64,000 nucleotides of DNA from assembly GCF_030580955.1 (NCBI RefSeq), contig NZ_JAUQON010000009.1:186001-250000 (forward strand), given 5' to 3'. Under the pieces are notes generated by a model, which saw only the letters and a program-made list of their open reading frames with translations, made no database searches and had not been told where the DNA came from. This DNA is from Hymenobacter convexus (lineage in GTDB: Bacteria; Bacteroidota; Bacteroidia; Cytophagales; Hymenobacteraceae). Positions 34,590 to 43,280 of the stretch are shown in pieces. The position numbers and the translations under genes were made by a program. Each line of letters opens with the position of its first letter. The stretch's first letter is position 1.

Positions 34590-34620
34590 TTGCGCCCCAA
34601 CCCCGTGGGCGCTACCTTTG
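34590..34620 (+). promoter_or_regulatory. Promoter of the nuo operon (-33 TTG, -7 TACCTTTG)
   Basis: TTG at 34590-34592, 20-bp spacer, then TACCTTTG at 34613-34620, 44 bp before the nuoA ATG. This is the best complete Bacteroidota-type promoter in the window. Confidence 0.75.
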
Positions 34621-34664
34621 CCCTTCAGCGCCCGTGAGGCCTGAATGCTATATAATTGACCTGT

Positions 34665-35126
34665 ATGTACCTAGCCCTGCCGGCTGCCAATTATCAGCCC
34701 TCCGATTATCTGCCGATTGTCATTCAATTTGGTCTGGCCCTGGCTTTTGTGGCCTTCGCCATGATTGTTTCGCACCTCGTGGGCCCCAAGCGTCACAGCA
34801 CCGTGAAGGACGCGTCCTTCGAGTGCGGCATCGAATCGGTGGGCAACGCCCGGACTCCGATTTCGGTGAAATACTTCCTCACGGCCATTGTTTTCGTGCT
34901 TTTCGACGTCGAAGTCATCTTCATGTACCCTTGGGCCGTGAATTTCCGTGCCCTCGGCCGCGCCGGTTTCATCGAGATGATTGTATTCATGACGCTGCTG
35001 CTGGCGGGCTTCTTCTACATCATCAAAAAGGGCATTTTGCGCTGGAACGAAGCGCCTGAGCGCCAAACTTTCGCCGCAACGCCGGTGTTAGAAAACCGGC
35101 CCGCCCAAGTAGCGAAAGCCGCTTAA
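34665..35126 (+). CDS. nuoA: NADH-quinone oxidoreductase subunit A
   Basis: 153 residues from the ATG at 34665; a TTG three codons upstream is an alternative. Three membrane helices; conserved YECG-like loop appears as FECGIES, followed by VKYFLTAIVFVLFDVEVIF. NuoA is a membrane subunit near the quinone cavity of complex I. First gene of the operon, 20 bp before nuoB. Confidence 0.95.
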   Translation: MYLALPAANYQPSDYLPIVIQFGLALAFVAFAMIVSHLVGPKRHSTVKDASFECGIESVGNARTPISVKYFLTAIVFVLFDVEVIFMYPWAVNFRALGRAGFIEMIVFMTLLLAGFFYIIKKGILRWNEAPERQTFAATPVLENRPAQVAKAA

Positions 35127-35146
35127 TCTGCTTGTCTCTTATAACT

Positions 35147-35704
35147 ATGGCTGATAACCGAGTTCCTGAAATAAAAACCGTTGAGGCCCCCGAGGGCGTT
35201 GAGGGCGCTGGCTTTTTCGCCACCTCGCTGGAGAAAGTGGTGGGCATGGCCCGCGCCAACTCGCTCTGGCCCTTGCCCTTCGCCACGTCCTGCTGCGGAA
35301 TCGAGTTCATGGCCACCATGGGCTCGCACTACGACATCTCCCGTTTCGGCTCCGAGCGCCCCAGCTTCTCGCCCCGCCAGGCCGATTTGCTGATGGTGAT
35401 GGGCACCATCGCCAAGAAAATGGCCCCCATCGTGAAGCAGGTGTATGAGCAGATGGCCGAGCCCCGCTGGGTGCTGGCCATGGGTGCCTGCGCCTGCTCG
35501 GGCGGCATTTTCGACTCCTACTCCGTGCTGCAAGGCATCGACCGCATTATCCCAGTCGATGTGTACGTGCCCGGCTGCCCGCCCCGCCCCGAGCAGGTGC
35601 TCGACGGCCTGATGCGCGTGCAGGACCTGGCCCGCAACGAATCCTTCCGCCGCCGCAATGCTCCTGAGTACCAGGCTCTGCTGGCGTCTTACAATATCAA
35701 ATAG
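35147..35704 (+). CDS. nuoB: NADH-quinone oxidoreductase subunit B
   Basis: 185 residues from the ATG at 35147. The N2 cluster ligands are present: tandem Cys49-Cys50 (SCCGIEF), Cys115 in GACACSGG and Cys144 in PGCPPRP. NuoB passes electrons from N2 to quinone, with NuoD. The next gap (91 bp) holds an inverted repeat. Confidence 0.96.
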   Translation: MADNRVPEIKTVEAPEGVEGAGFFATSLEKVVGMARANSLWPLPFATSCCGIEFMATMGSHYDISRFGSERPSFSPRQADLLMVMGTIAKKMAPIVKQVYEQMAEPRWVLAMGACACSGGIFDSYSVLQGIDRIIPVDVYVPGCPPRPEQVLDGLMRVQDLARNESFRRRNAPEYQALLASYNIK

Positions 35705-35715
35705 AAAGCTAGTAG

Positions 35716-35777
35716 GAAGTAGTGAGTATTGAGCAATCAGTACCGCACCCGCCTGATTGCTCAATACTCATTACTTC
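35716..35777. repeat. Palindrome between nuoB and nuoC
   Basis: Arms 35716-35740 and 35753-35777 (25 bp) pair with one mismatch around a 12-bp loop. The arms are AT-rich relative to the operon. It has no T run, so it is more likely an RNA-stability or processing hairpin than a terminator. Confidence 0.8.
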
Positions 35778-35795
35778 TTTCTCAATACCCTTAGA

Positions 35796-36353
35796 ATGGC
35801 TCCAGATTCCGCCGCCGCTCCCGAAGCGCCCGTTGCCGAAGACCCGATAAAGGCCCAGAATGCGCAGGTACTGGCGCTGCTGCACCGTCTGTTTGGCGAG
35901 GCCACATTCACCGATGTGCACGAGCCATACGGCTTGCTAACGGCAACCACTACGCGGGAGAAAATACATGAAATCATTGCCGGCCTGCAGCAGGACCAGG
36001 AATTGAAGTTTCACTTCCTGACCACGATGTGCGGCATCAACTACCCCGAGAACGTGGGCCAGGAGCTGGGCATGATTTACCACCTGCACAGCATGACGAA
36101 GAACATCCGGCTGCGCCTGAAAATCTTCTTCCCAATTGCCGACCCGGTGGTGCCGACCCTGACAGACCTCTACAATACGGCCAATTGGATGGAGCGCGAG
36201 GCCTACGATTTCTTCGGCATCATCTTCACCGGCCACCCCAATCTCATTCGCATCCTCAACGTGGAGGACATGGACTACCACCCGATGCGCCGCGAATACC
36301 CGGTGGAAGATGGTACCCGCGAAGACAAAACCGACCTGTTTTTCGGCCGCTAG
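35796..36353 (+). CDS. nuoC: NADH-quinone oxidoreductase subunit C
   Basis: 185 residues from the ATG at 35796. The 30-kDa subunit signature appears as NWMEREAYDFFGI and the end segment HPMRREYPVED. It is a separate gene, not fused to nuoD. Part of the quinone-module hydrophilic arm. The N-terminal 30 residues are Ala/Pro-rich and non-conserved. Confidence 0.95.
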   Translation: MAPDSAAAPEAPVAEDPIKAQNAQVLALLHRLFGEATFTDVHEPYGLLTATTTREKIHEIIAGLQQDQELKFHFLTTMCGINYPENVGQELGMIYHLHSMTKNIRLRLKIFFPIADPVVPTLTDLYNTANWMEREAYDFFGIIFTGHPNLIRILNVEDMDYHPMRREYPVEDGTREDKTDLFFGR

Positions 36354-36371
36354 GCCCCTGATACTCATATC

Positions 36372-37634
36372 ATGGCAGTAAACGACGCCCTGGCAGGCAC
36401 CCACAAGATTCAAGAAGAGGCCGCCGCCCAGCGCCCCGGCCAGCTGATGCCCATTCTCAACGACTTCAGCCAGGAGCTGACGACGCTGAATCTGGGCCCC
36501 ACGCACCCCGCCACGCACGGCATTTTCCAGAACATCCTGCAAATGGATGGCGAGCGCATTGTGTCCGGCGTGCCCACCATCGGCTACATCCACCGGGCCT
36601 TCGAGAAGCTGGCCGAACGCAAGCCGTTCTACCAGATTACCACCCTCACCGACCGGATGAACTACTGTTCGTCGCCCATCAACAACCTGGGCTGGCACAT
36701 GACGGTGGAGAAGCTGCTCGGCGTGACCGTGCCGAAGCGCGCGCAATACATCCGGGTGATTATGATGGAGTTGGCGCGCATTGCCGACCACCTTATCTGC
36801 AACTCGATTCTGGGCGTGGATACCGGGGCTTTCACTGGCTTCCTCTACGTGTTCCAGGAGCGCGAGAAGATTTACGAAATCTATGAGGAGGTGTGTGGCG
36901 CCCGCCTCACCACCAACATGGGCCGCGTGGGCGGCATGGAGCGCGACCTTTCGCCCGCCGCGCTTGACAAGCTCCGCGCCTGGCTGAAAAGCTTCCCGGC
37001 GGTGATGAAGGAGTTCGAGAACATGTTCAACCGCAACCGCATTTTCATGGACCGCGTGGTGAACGTGGGCCCGATTTCAGCGGAAAAAGCGTTGAGCTAC
37101 GGCTTCACGGGCCCCAACTTGCGAGCTGCGGGCGTCGACTATGATGTGCGCGCCATGAACCCCTATTCGAGCTACGAAGACTTCGAGTTTGACATTCCGG
37201 TGGGCACCAACGGCGACACCTACGACCGATTCATCGTGCGCAATGAGGAAATCTGGCAAAGCCTGCGCATTATCAACCAGGCTGTTGATAAGCTGCCCGA
37301 CGGTCCCTACCACGCCGACGCCCCGCACTACTACCTGCCCACCAAGCCGGAAGTGTATAAGAACATGGAGGCGCTGATTTACCACTTCAAAATCGTGATG
37401 GGCGAGATTGATGCGCCCGTCGGCGAGGTATATCATTCGGTAGAAGGCGGCAATGGCGAATTGGGCTTTTACCTGATTTCGGATGGTGGTCGCACGCCTT
37501 ACCGCCTGCACTTCCGCCGGCCGTGCTTCATTTATTACCAGGCTTACCCCGAGATGGCCGTGGGCACGACGCTGTCGGACGCCATTGTCATTCTCTCGTC
37601 CATGAACGTCATCGCCGGCGAGTTGGACGCTTAG
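36372..37634 (+). CDS. nuoD: NADH-quinone oxidoreductase subunit D
   Basis: 420 residues. Typical 49-kDa subunit features: LNLGPTHPATHG near residue 40, GYIHRAFEKLAE, and the C-terminal DAIVILSSMNVIAGELDA. Its histidine and tyrosine residues line the quinone site. Hydrogenase-like fold. 18 bp after nuoC and 21 bp before nuoE. Confidence 0.96.
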   Translation: MAVNDALAGTHKIQEEAAAQRPGQLMPILNDFSQELTTLNLGPTHPATHGIFQNILQMDGERIVSGVPTIGYIHRAFEKLAERKPFYQITTLTDRMNYCSSPINNLGWHMTVEKLLGVTVPKRAQYIRVIMMELARIADHLICNSILGVDTGAFTGFLYVFQEREKIYEIYEEVCGARLTTNMGRVGGMERDLSPAALDKLRAWLKSFPAVMKEFENMFNRNRIFMDRVVNVGPISAEKALSYGFTGPNLRAAGVDYDVRAMNPYSSYEDFEFDIPVGTNGDTYDRFIVRNEEIWQSLRIINQAVDKLPDGPYHADAPHYYLPTKPEVYKNMEALIYHFKIVMGEIDAPVGEVYHSVEGGNGELGFYLISDGGRTPYRLHFRRPCFIYYQAYPEMAVGTTLSDAIVILSSMNVIAGELDA

Positions 37635-37655
37635 TTTTTGTTGAAATTGACTGCT

Positions 37656-38228
37656 ATGGAGCCGACCCCCGCGCCCACGAAACCGACCTTTTCCCCCGCT
37701 GCCCAGGCGGAAATTAAGCGCTTGCTCACGCACTATCCCGAAGAGCGGAGCAAGTCGGCCCTGCTGCCGATTCTGCACATCGCACAGGCTGAGTTCGGCG
37801 GCTGGGTAAGTCCTGAGGTGCAGGATTTGGTAGCTGAAACGCTGGGCATCAAGCCGATTGAAGTGTACGAGGTATCGTCTTTTTACACCCAATACAATCT
37901 CAAGCCGGTAGGCAAGCACGTGCTGGAAATCTGCCGCACCGGCCCCTGCATGCTGCGCGGCTCCGATGAGCTGACGGCGCACCTCGAGCGCATCACCGGT
38001 GCCAAAGTCGGTGGCACCTCGCCTGACGGTACCTTCACGCTGAAGGAAGTGGAGTGCCTGGCCGCCTGCGGCTTTGCCCCCATCGTGCAGGTTCGCGAGA
38101 AATACTACGAGCAGCTTGACACGCCCGAAGCGGTGGATGCCATGCTGAACGAATTGAAGAGCCTGGTGCACCGTCCCATCCTGCCATGGGAAGAAACGGG
38201 CCTGCCGAACTCGTTGAAGAATTACTAA
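37656..38228 (+). CDS. nuoE: NADH-quinone oxidoreductase subunit E
   Basis: 190 residues from the ATG at 37656. The 2Fe-2S (N1a) ligands are Cys93 and Cys98 (CRTGPC), then Cys134 and Cys138 (CLAAC). Thioredoxin-like 24-kDa subunit. It forms the NADH-dehydrogenase module with NuoF and NuoG. Confidence 0.96.
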   Translation: MEPTPAPTKPTFSPAAQAEIKRLLTHYPEERSKSALLPILHIAQAEFGGWVSPEVQDLVAETLGIKPIEVYEVSSFYTQYNLKPVGKHVLEICRTGPCMLRGSDELTAHLERITGAKVGGTSPDGTFTLKEVECLAACGFAPIVQVREKYYEQLDTPEAVDAMLNELKSLVHRPILPWEETGLPNSLKNY

Positions 38229-38258
38229 AAGCTGGCCATCAGCACAACGCTTACCACT

Positions 38259-39599
38259 ATGGGCCGCAAGCTATTAACTGAACATATCAACGTCGAGGGC
38301 ATCAATACCTTCGAGGTGTACCGCAAGCACGGCGGCTACCGCTCCGTGGAAAAGGCGCTCAAAACCATGACGCCCGACGAAGTGGTGGAAGAAGTGAAGA
38401 AGTCGGGCCTGCGCGGGCGCGGCGGCGCGGGCTTCCCCACGGGCATGAAGTGGAGCTTCTTGGCCAAGCCGGAAGGCGTGCCGCGCTACCTCGTCTGCAA
38501 CGCCGACGAATCGGAGCCCGGCACCTTCAAGGACCGTCAGCTCATGTCGAAACTGCCCCACCTGCTTATTGAGGGCATGATTACGGGCAGCTACGCTTTG
38601 GGCGCGCGCACCAGCTACATCTACATCCGCGGCGAGTTGTTGTACGTGCTGCGCATTCTGGAAAAAGCCATTGCCGAAGCCTACGCGGCCGGTTTCTTAG
38701 GCGAAAACATTCTCGGCTCGGGCTACTCGCTCGATTTGCACGTGCACCCCGGTGCCGGTGCTTACATCTGCGGCGAGGAAACCGCGTTGCTGGAGTCGCT
38801 GGAAGGCAAGCGCGGCAACCCGCGCAACAAGCCGCCATTCCCGGCCGTGCAGGGCCTCTACGCCCGCCCCACGGTGGTGAACAACGTTGAAACCATCGCA
38901 GCAGTAGTGCCCATCATCAACGAAGGCGGCGACGAGTACGCCAAGCTGGGCGTGGGCAAAAGCACGGGCACCAAGCTGATTTCGGCTTGCGGCCATTTGA
39001 ACAAGCCGGGCATCTACGAAATCGAGTTGGGCGTGCCGGTGGAGGAATTCATCTACTCCGACGAGTACTGCGGCGGCATATGGAAAGGCCGTGACCTGAA
39101 AGCCGTGGTGGCCGGTGGCTCCTCCGTGCCGATTCTGCCGAAAGAGCTGATTCTAAAAACCGCAGCCGGCGAAAACCGCCTGATGACCTACGAGTCGTTG
39201 AGCGACGGAGGCTTCGTGACGGGCACTATGCTGGGCTCCGGCGGCTTCATTGCGATGGACGAAACCACGTGCATCGTGAAGAACACTTGGAACTTCTCGC
39301 GCTTCTACCACCACGAGTCGTGCGGGCAGTGTTCGCCCTGCCGCGAAGGCACCGGCTGGATGGAAAAGGTGCTGCACCGCTTGGAGCACGGCCACGGCTC
39401 GATGCACGACATCGACCTGCTGGTGAGCGTGGCCAAGCAGATTGAAGGCAACACCATTTGCCCGCTGGGCGAAGCGGCTGCTTGGCCGGTAGCCGCCGCG
39501 GTGCGCCACTTCCGCCACGAGTTCGAGTGGCACGTGACGAATCCGAAAGAAGCGACGGCTCCCGGCGCGGCCTACCGCGGCGCAGCGGTGCTGGCTTAA
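38259..39599 (+). CDS. nuoF: NADH-quinone oxidoreductase subunit F
   Basis: 446 residues. FMN/NADH site: LRGRGGAGFPTGMKW at residues 51-65 and the GAGAYICGEETAL segment. The N3 cluster is bound by Cys355, Cys358, Cys361 (SCGQCSPC) and Cys401. It accepts hydride from NADH. 144-bp gap to nuoG contains a family A palindrome. Confidence 0.97.
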   Translation: MGRKLLTEHINVEGINTFEVYRKHGGYRSVEKALKTMTPDEVVEEVKKSGLRGRGGAGFPTGMKWSFLAKPEGVPRYLVCNADESEPGTFKDRQLMSKLPHLLIEGMITGSYALGARTSYIYIRGELLYVLRILEKAIAEAYAAGFLGENILGSGYSLDLHVHPGAGAYICGEETALLESLEGKRGNPRNKPPFPAVQGLYARPTVVNNVETIAAVVPIINEGGDEYAKLGVGKSTGTKLISACGHLNKPGIYEIELGVPVEEFIYSDEYCGGIWKGRDLKAVVAGGSSVPILPKELILKTAAGENRLMTYESLSDGGFVTGTMLGSGGFIAMDETTCIVKNTWNFSRFYHHESCGQCSPCREGTGWMEKVLHRLEHGHGSMHDIDLLVSVAKQIEGNTICPLGEAAAWPVAAAVRHFRHEFEWHVTNPKEATAPGAAYRGAAVLA

Positions 39600-39616
39600 A
39601 GAGCAGAATAAAATAA

Positions 39617-39722
39617 CGTCATGCTGAGCGAAGCCGAAGCATCTCTACCGCTTCGTTGAATTGATTAAATCACTTACCCGGTAGAGATGCTTCGACTTCG
39701 CTGCGCTCCGCTCAGCATGACG
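39617..39722. repeat. Intergenic palindrome family A, between nuoF and nuoG
   Basis: Arms about 39617-39650 and 39679-39722; the right arm has a short extra GCGCTCC insertion. Outer ends CGTCATGCTGAGCG / GCTCAGCATGACG. Confidence 0.88.
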
Positions 39723-39743
39723 ACCTAAAGACAAAACTATCCA

Positions 39744-40760
39744 ATGGCTAAAATAACGTTCGACGGCATTGAGGTGGAAGTTCCAGATGGAACCACTATC
39801 CTGAACGCGGCCCGCCAGATTGGCGGCGGCATCGTGCCGCCCGCCATGTGCTATTACACCCCGCTGAAGGGCTCGGGCGGCAAGTGCCGCGCCTGCTTGG
39901 TGAAGGTGTCGGCCGGCTCGGCCAAAGACCCGCGCCCTATGCCCAAGCTGGTGGCTTCGTGCATCACGACGGTGCAAGACGGCATGGTGGTGGAAAACAC
40001 CATCAACCAGCAGGTGATGGACGTGCGCAAGGGCATCGTGGAAATGCTACTCATCAACCACCCGCTCGACTGCCCGGTGTGCGACCAGGCCGGCGAGTGC
40101 AGCCTGCAGGACTTCGCCTTCGAGCACGGGGTGAGCACTACTCGCTACGAGGAGGAGCGCCGCACCTTCGAGAAAATCGACATCGGCCCCCTCATCCAGC
40201 TGCACATGACGCGCTGCATCCTCTGCTACCGCTGCGTATACACCGCCGACCAACTCACGCCCGAGCGCGTGCACGGCGTGCTGGGCCGCGGCGACGCCTC
40301 GGAAATCGGCACCTACATTGAGAACATCATCGACAATGAGTTCAGCGGCAACGTCATCGACGTTTGCCCGGTGGGCGCGCTGACCGATAAAACTTTCCGC
40401 TTCAAGCAGCGCGTGTGGTTCACGAAACCCGTGAATGCCCACCGCGATTGCAAAACGGACAAGTGCAACGGCCGTGTTACGCTCTGGTATAAGGGCAAGG
40501 ACGTGCTCCGCGTAACGGCCCGCAAGGACGAGTACGGCGAAGTGAAAGAGTGGATTTGCAACACCTGCCGCTTCGATAAAAAAGAAACCACGGACTGGGT
40601 GCTTGAGGGTCCGGCGCACATCAACCGCGCCTCGGTTATCGCCCAAAACCATTACGAATTGCCAGTGGTAAACCCGCAGGTAATTCAGGATTTGCCCGAA
40701 AGCACTACCCGCGAACTGGAGCGTAACCCGCCGCTGCGGTTGGGTGGTTTGAATAATTAA
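39744..40760 (+). CDS. nuoG: Short NADH-quinone oxidoreductase subunit G lacking the molybdopterin domain
   Basis: 338 residues, against roughly 700-900 for classical NuoG. All N-terminal Fe-S sites are intact: 2Fe-2S ligands Cys36, Cys48, Cys51, Cys73; His106, Cys110, Cys113, Cys119 (N5); Cys158, Cys161, Cys164, Cys208 (N4). Two more pairs, Cys236/Cys241 and a CNTC near 273-276, may hold a further cluster. The ORF then ends naturally, with no downstream remnant in any frame, so this is a genuine short form and not a frameshift. It carries electrons from NuoF to NuoI. Confidence 0.93.
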   Translation: MAKITFDGIEVEVPDGTTILNAARQIGGGIVPPAMCYYTPLKGSGGKCRACLVKVSAGSAKDPRPMPKLVASCITTVQDGMVVENTINQQVMDVRKGIVEMLLINHPLDCPVCDQAGECSLQDFAFEHGVSTTRYEEERRTFEKIDIGPLIQLHMTRCILCYRCVYTADQLTPERVHGVLGRGDASEIGTYIENIIDNEFSGNVIDVCPVGALTDKTFRFKQRVWFTKPVNAHRDCKTDKCNGRVTLWYKGKDVLRVTARKDEYGEVKEWICNTCRFDKKETTDWVLEGPAHINRASVIAQNHYELPVVNPQVIQDLPESTTRELERNPPLRLGGLNN

Positions 40761-40767
40761 AATCGTC

Positions 40768-40873
40768 TGTCATGCTGACGAAGGAAGCGTCTTATCACCG
40801 CTGCTTTCGTCAGAAATCATAACTCAATAGCTGCGCGGACGTGATAAGTTGCTTCGCTGCGCTCAGCATGACA
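40768..40873. repeat. Intergenic palindrome family A variant, between nuoG and nuoH
   Basis: Arms about 40768-40798 and 40841-40873, imperfect, sharing CAGCATGACA ends with family A and the GATAAG core with the copy at 29158-29254. An in-frame upstream start for nuoH would lie within it. Confidence 0.8.
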
Positions 40874-40881
40874 ATTACTCT

Positions 40882-41979
40882 ATGACTCTCCCCGCTCTGG
40901 GCTGGCAAGGCCTCGTCGTTCTGGCAACCTTCGGCATTTCGCTGCTGATTGCCACGTATTGCACCTACGCCGAGCGCGTAATTGCCGCATTCCTGCAGGA
41001 CCGCGTGGGCCCGGACCGCGCCGGGCCGTTCGGCTTGCTTCAGCCGCTGGCCGATGCAGTGAAGCTCTTTACTAAAGAAGAATTCTTCCCTGCCGGGGCC
41101 AACCGGGCGCTGTTCGTGTTTGGCCCCTGCTTGGCCATGATTACGGCCCTGATGTCGTCGGCCGTAATTCCGTTCGGCAACTTCCTGCAGTTCGGCGATA
41201 CCATCGTGCATCTGCAGGGCATCGAAATCAACGTCGGGATGCTCTACGTGTTCGGCATCGTGTCGCTGGGCGTGTACGGGATTATGATTGGCGGCTGGGC
41301 CTCGAACAACAAGTTTTCGCTGCTAGGCGCCATCCGCGCCGCCTCGCAAAACATTAGTTACGAGTTGGCTATGGGCTTGGCCCTGATTGCCGTACTGATG
41401 ATGTCGGGTACGCTGTCGCTGCGCGAAATCACCTTGCAGCAGACGCACGTGGGCGGTGGTTGGCACCTGAGCGACATTTTTACCTGGAATGTGTTTAAGC
41501 AGCCGCTGGGCTTCGTCATCTTTATTGTCTGCGCTTTCGCTGAAACCAACCGCACGCCGTTCGACCTACCCGAGTGCGAAACCGAGCTGATTGGCGGCTA
41601 CCACACCGAGTATAGCTCGATGAAAATGGGCTTGTACCTGTTTGCGGAGTATGTGAACGTATTCGTGGCCACGGCCGTGATGTCGGTACTGTATTTCGGT
41701 GGATTCAACTACCCGTTCCAGTACGAATTCCTTGATTTCCTCACCAACAAAACCAGCCTGTCGGCCGACTGGGCACACAACATCTTTGTGCTGATGGGCG
41801 TGGTGGCCATGTTTGCCAAGATTTTCACCGGCATTTTCTTCTTCATGTGGGTGCGCTGGACGCTGCCGCGTTTCCGCTACGACCAACTGATGCGCTTGGG
41901 CTGGACTATCCTCATCCCGCTGGCTATTTTCAACATCCTGCTCACGGGCGGCCTGATTACGTTCGGCGTCATTCAATAA
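40882..41979 (+). CDS. nuoH: NADH-quinone oxidoreductase subunit H
   Basis: 365 residues from the ATG at 40882; the longer in-frame ORF adds residues encoded by the palindrome and is rejected. About eight membrane helices. Conserved YAERVIAAFLQDRVGPDRAG and the acidic loop ETNRTPFDLPECETEL are present. NuoH joins the membrane arm to the quinone site. Only 5 bp separate it from nuoI. Confidence 0.96.
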   Translation: MTLPALGWQGLVVLATFGISLLIATYCTYAERVIAAFLQDRVGPDRAGPFGLLQPLADAVKLFTKEEFFPAGANRALFVFGPCLAMITALMSSAVIPFGNFLQFGDTIVHLQGIEINVGMLYVFGIVSLGVYGIMIGGWASNNKFSLLGAIRAASQNISYELAMGLALIAVLMMSGTLSLREITLQQTHVGGGWHLSDIFTWNVFKQPLGFVIFIVCAFAETNRTPFDLPECETELIGGYHTEYSSMKMGLYLFAEYVNVFVATAVMSVLYFGGFNYPFQYEFLDFLTNKTSLSADWAHNIFVLMGVVAMFAKIFTGIFFFMWVRWTLPRFRYDQLMRLGWTILIPLAIFNILLTGGLITFGVIQ

Positions 41980-41984
41980 CGAAC

Positions 41985-42563
41985 ATGGAATCCTTAAGCA
42001 AACGCGCCAAAGTCCTCGAAAAGAAGCCCATGACCCTGGCCGAGCGGGCTTACCTGCCGGCTATTTTTCAGGGCTTGAGCATTACGATGCAGCACTTTTT
42101 CCGGGCTGCCACCAAGAAGCAGGTCACCATCCGCTACCCCGAGGAAACGCGCCCCTTCTCCCCCGTATTTCGCGGCCTGCACGTGCTGAAGCGCGACGAG
42201 GCCGGCCGCGAGCGCTGCACCGCCTGCGGCCTCTGCGCCGTGGCCTGTCCTGCCGAAGCCATTACGATGGTGGCTGGTGAGCGCAAAAAAGGCGAAGAAA
42301 ACCTTTATCGCGAGGAGAAATACGCGGTGAGCTACGAAATCAACATGCTGCGCTGCATCTTCTGCGGCCTGTGCGAAGAAGCCTGCCCCAAAGCGGCCGT
42401 GTACCTGCAAGCTGATAAAATGGCTCCGCCGCGCTTCGAGCGCGACGAATTTATTTACGGCAAAGACCGGCTGGTGGAACCCGTGACGCCGGACAACCGC
42501 TCGAAGCGCGGCATCCAGCTCACGCCCGAGCAGGCCGACAAGCTGCGCGCGCAACTGGCGTAG
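41985..42563 (+). CDS. nuoI: NADH-quinone oxidoreductase subunit I
   Basis: 192 residues from the ATG at 41985. Two 4Fe-4S sites (N6a, N6b): Cys78, 81, 84, 88 and Cys124, 127, 130, 134, each in the C-x2-C-x2-C-x3-C-P form. It relays electrons from NuoG to NuoB. The N-terminal amphipathic helix lies on the membrane arm. The 77-bp gap to nuoJ holds a family B palindrome. Confidence 0.96.
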   Translation: MESLSKRAKVLEKKPMTLAERAYLPAIFQGLSITMQHFFRAATKKQVTIRYPEETRPFSPVFRGLHVLKRDEAGRERCTACGLCAVACPAEAITMVAGERKKGEENLYREEKYAVSYEINMLRCIFCGLCEEACPKAAVYLQADKMAPPRFERDEFIYGKDRLVEPVTPDNRSKRGIQLTPEQADKLRAQLA

Positions 42564-42633
42564 TGTAGCGTGGACTTTTAGTCCGCGACTGATTATTTGT
42601 CTTCATTCCACTCGCGGACTAGAAGTCCGCGCT
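42563..42633. repeat. Intergenic palindrome family B, between nuoI and nuoJ
   Basis: Arms 42563-42586 and 42610-42633 pair with two mismatches; each arm is itself a small palindrome of the GCGGACTnnnAGTCCGC type. It begins at the nuoI stop. Confidence 0.85.
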
Positions 42634-42640
42634 ACTGCTA

Positions 42641-43150
42641 ATGTCTCCTCTCTTCCTCTTTCTCTCGTTCGTGGCCCTGCTGAGTGCATTGGGCGTGGTG
42701 CTGGCTAAAAACCCGGTGCACAGCGTTCTGTTCCTCATCCTCACGTTCTTCACGCTCTCGGGCCACTACCTGCTGCTGAACGCGCAGTTTCTGGCGGCGG
42801 TGAACATCATCGTGTACGCGGGCGCTATTATGGTACTGTTCCTGTTCGTGATTATGTTCCTGAACCTGAACGAGGAAACCGAGCCTCATAAGCCGGCCCT
42901 GGCCAAATTCGCGGCCGCCATCGCCGGTGGCTCGCTGCTGCTGATTCTGGTGGCTGCCTTGCGCAACGTGAGCCCTGCCGGCTACGACCCCAATAGTTTT
43001 GACTCGCAGATTGGCATGGTGGACCGGCTGGGCATGGTGCTGTTCCGCGACTATGCATTGCCGTTTGAGCTGGCCTCCATCCTGTTGCTGGCCGCCATGG
43101 TGGGCTCGGTGATGCTGGGCAAGCGCGAAACGGGCGAGCGGAACTTCTAA
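42641..43150 (+). CDS. nuoJ: NADH-quinone oxidoreductase subunit J
   Basis: 169 residues, five membrane helices. The family block appears as NPVHSVLFLILTFFTLSGHYLL-like helix one and two, and VNIIVYAGAIMVLFLFVIM. NuoJ is part of the proton-translocating membrane arm. It is the last gene of the operon here; a strong terminator follows and nuoK, L, M and N are not in the window. Confidence 0.95.
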   Translation: MSPLFLFLSFVALLSALGVVLAKNPVHSVLFLILTFFTLSGHYLLLNAQFLAAVNIIVYAGAIMVLFLFVIMFLNLNEETEPHKPALAKFAAAIAGGSLLLILVAALRNVSPAGYDPNSFDSQIGMVDRLGMVLFRDYALPFELASILLLAAMVGSVMLGKRETGERNF

Positions 43151-43173
43151 AACACCTCTCGATTGAACCGAGA

Positions 43174-43207
43174 AGCGGCAGCTGAAATTTCAGCTGCCGC
43201 TTTTTTT
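43174..43207 (+). terminator. Strong terminator after nuoJ
   Basis: Perfect palindrome 43174-43201 (14-base stem) followed by seven T. Confidence 0.93.
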
Positions 43208-43280
43208 ATGTTCTGCTGTAATTTGCTGCGGCCTGTAATCGGATGTTATTTGGTTTCACGGTTTACTATTTTCAACTCAT

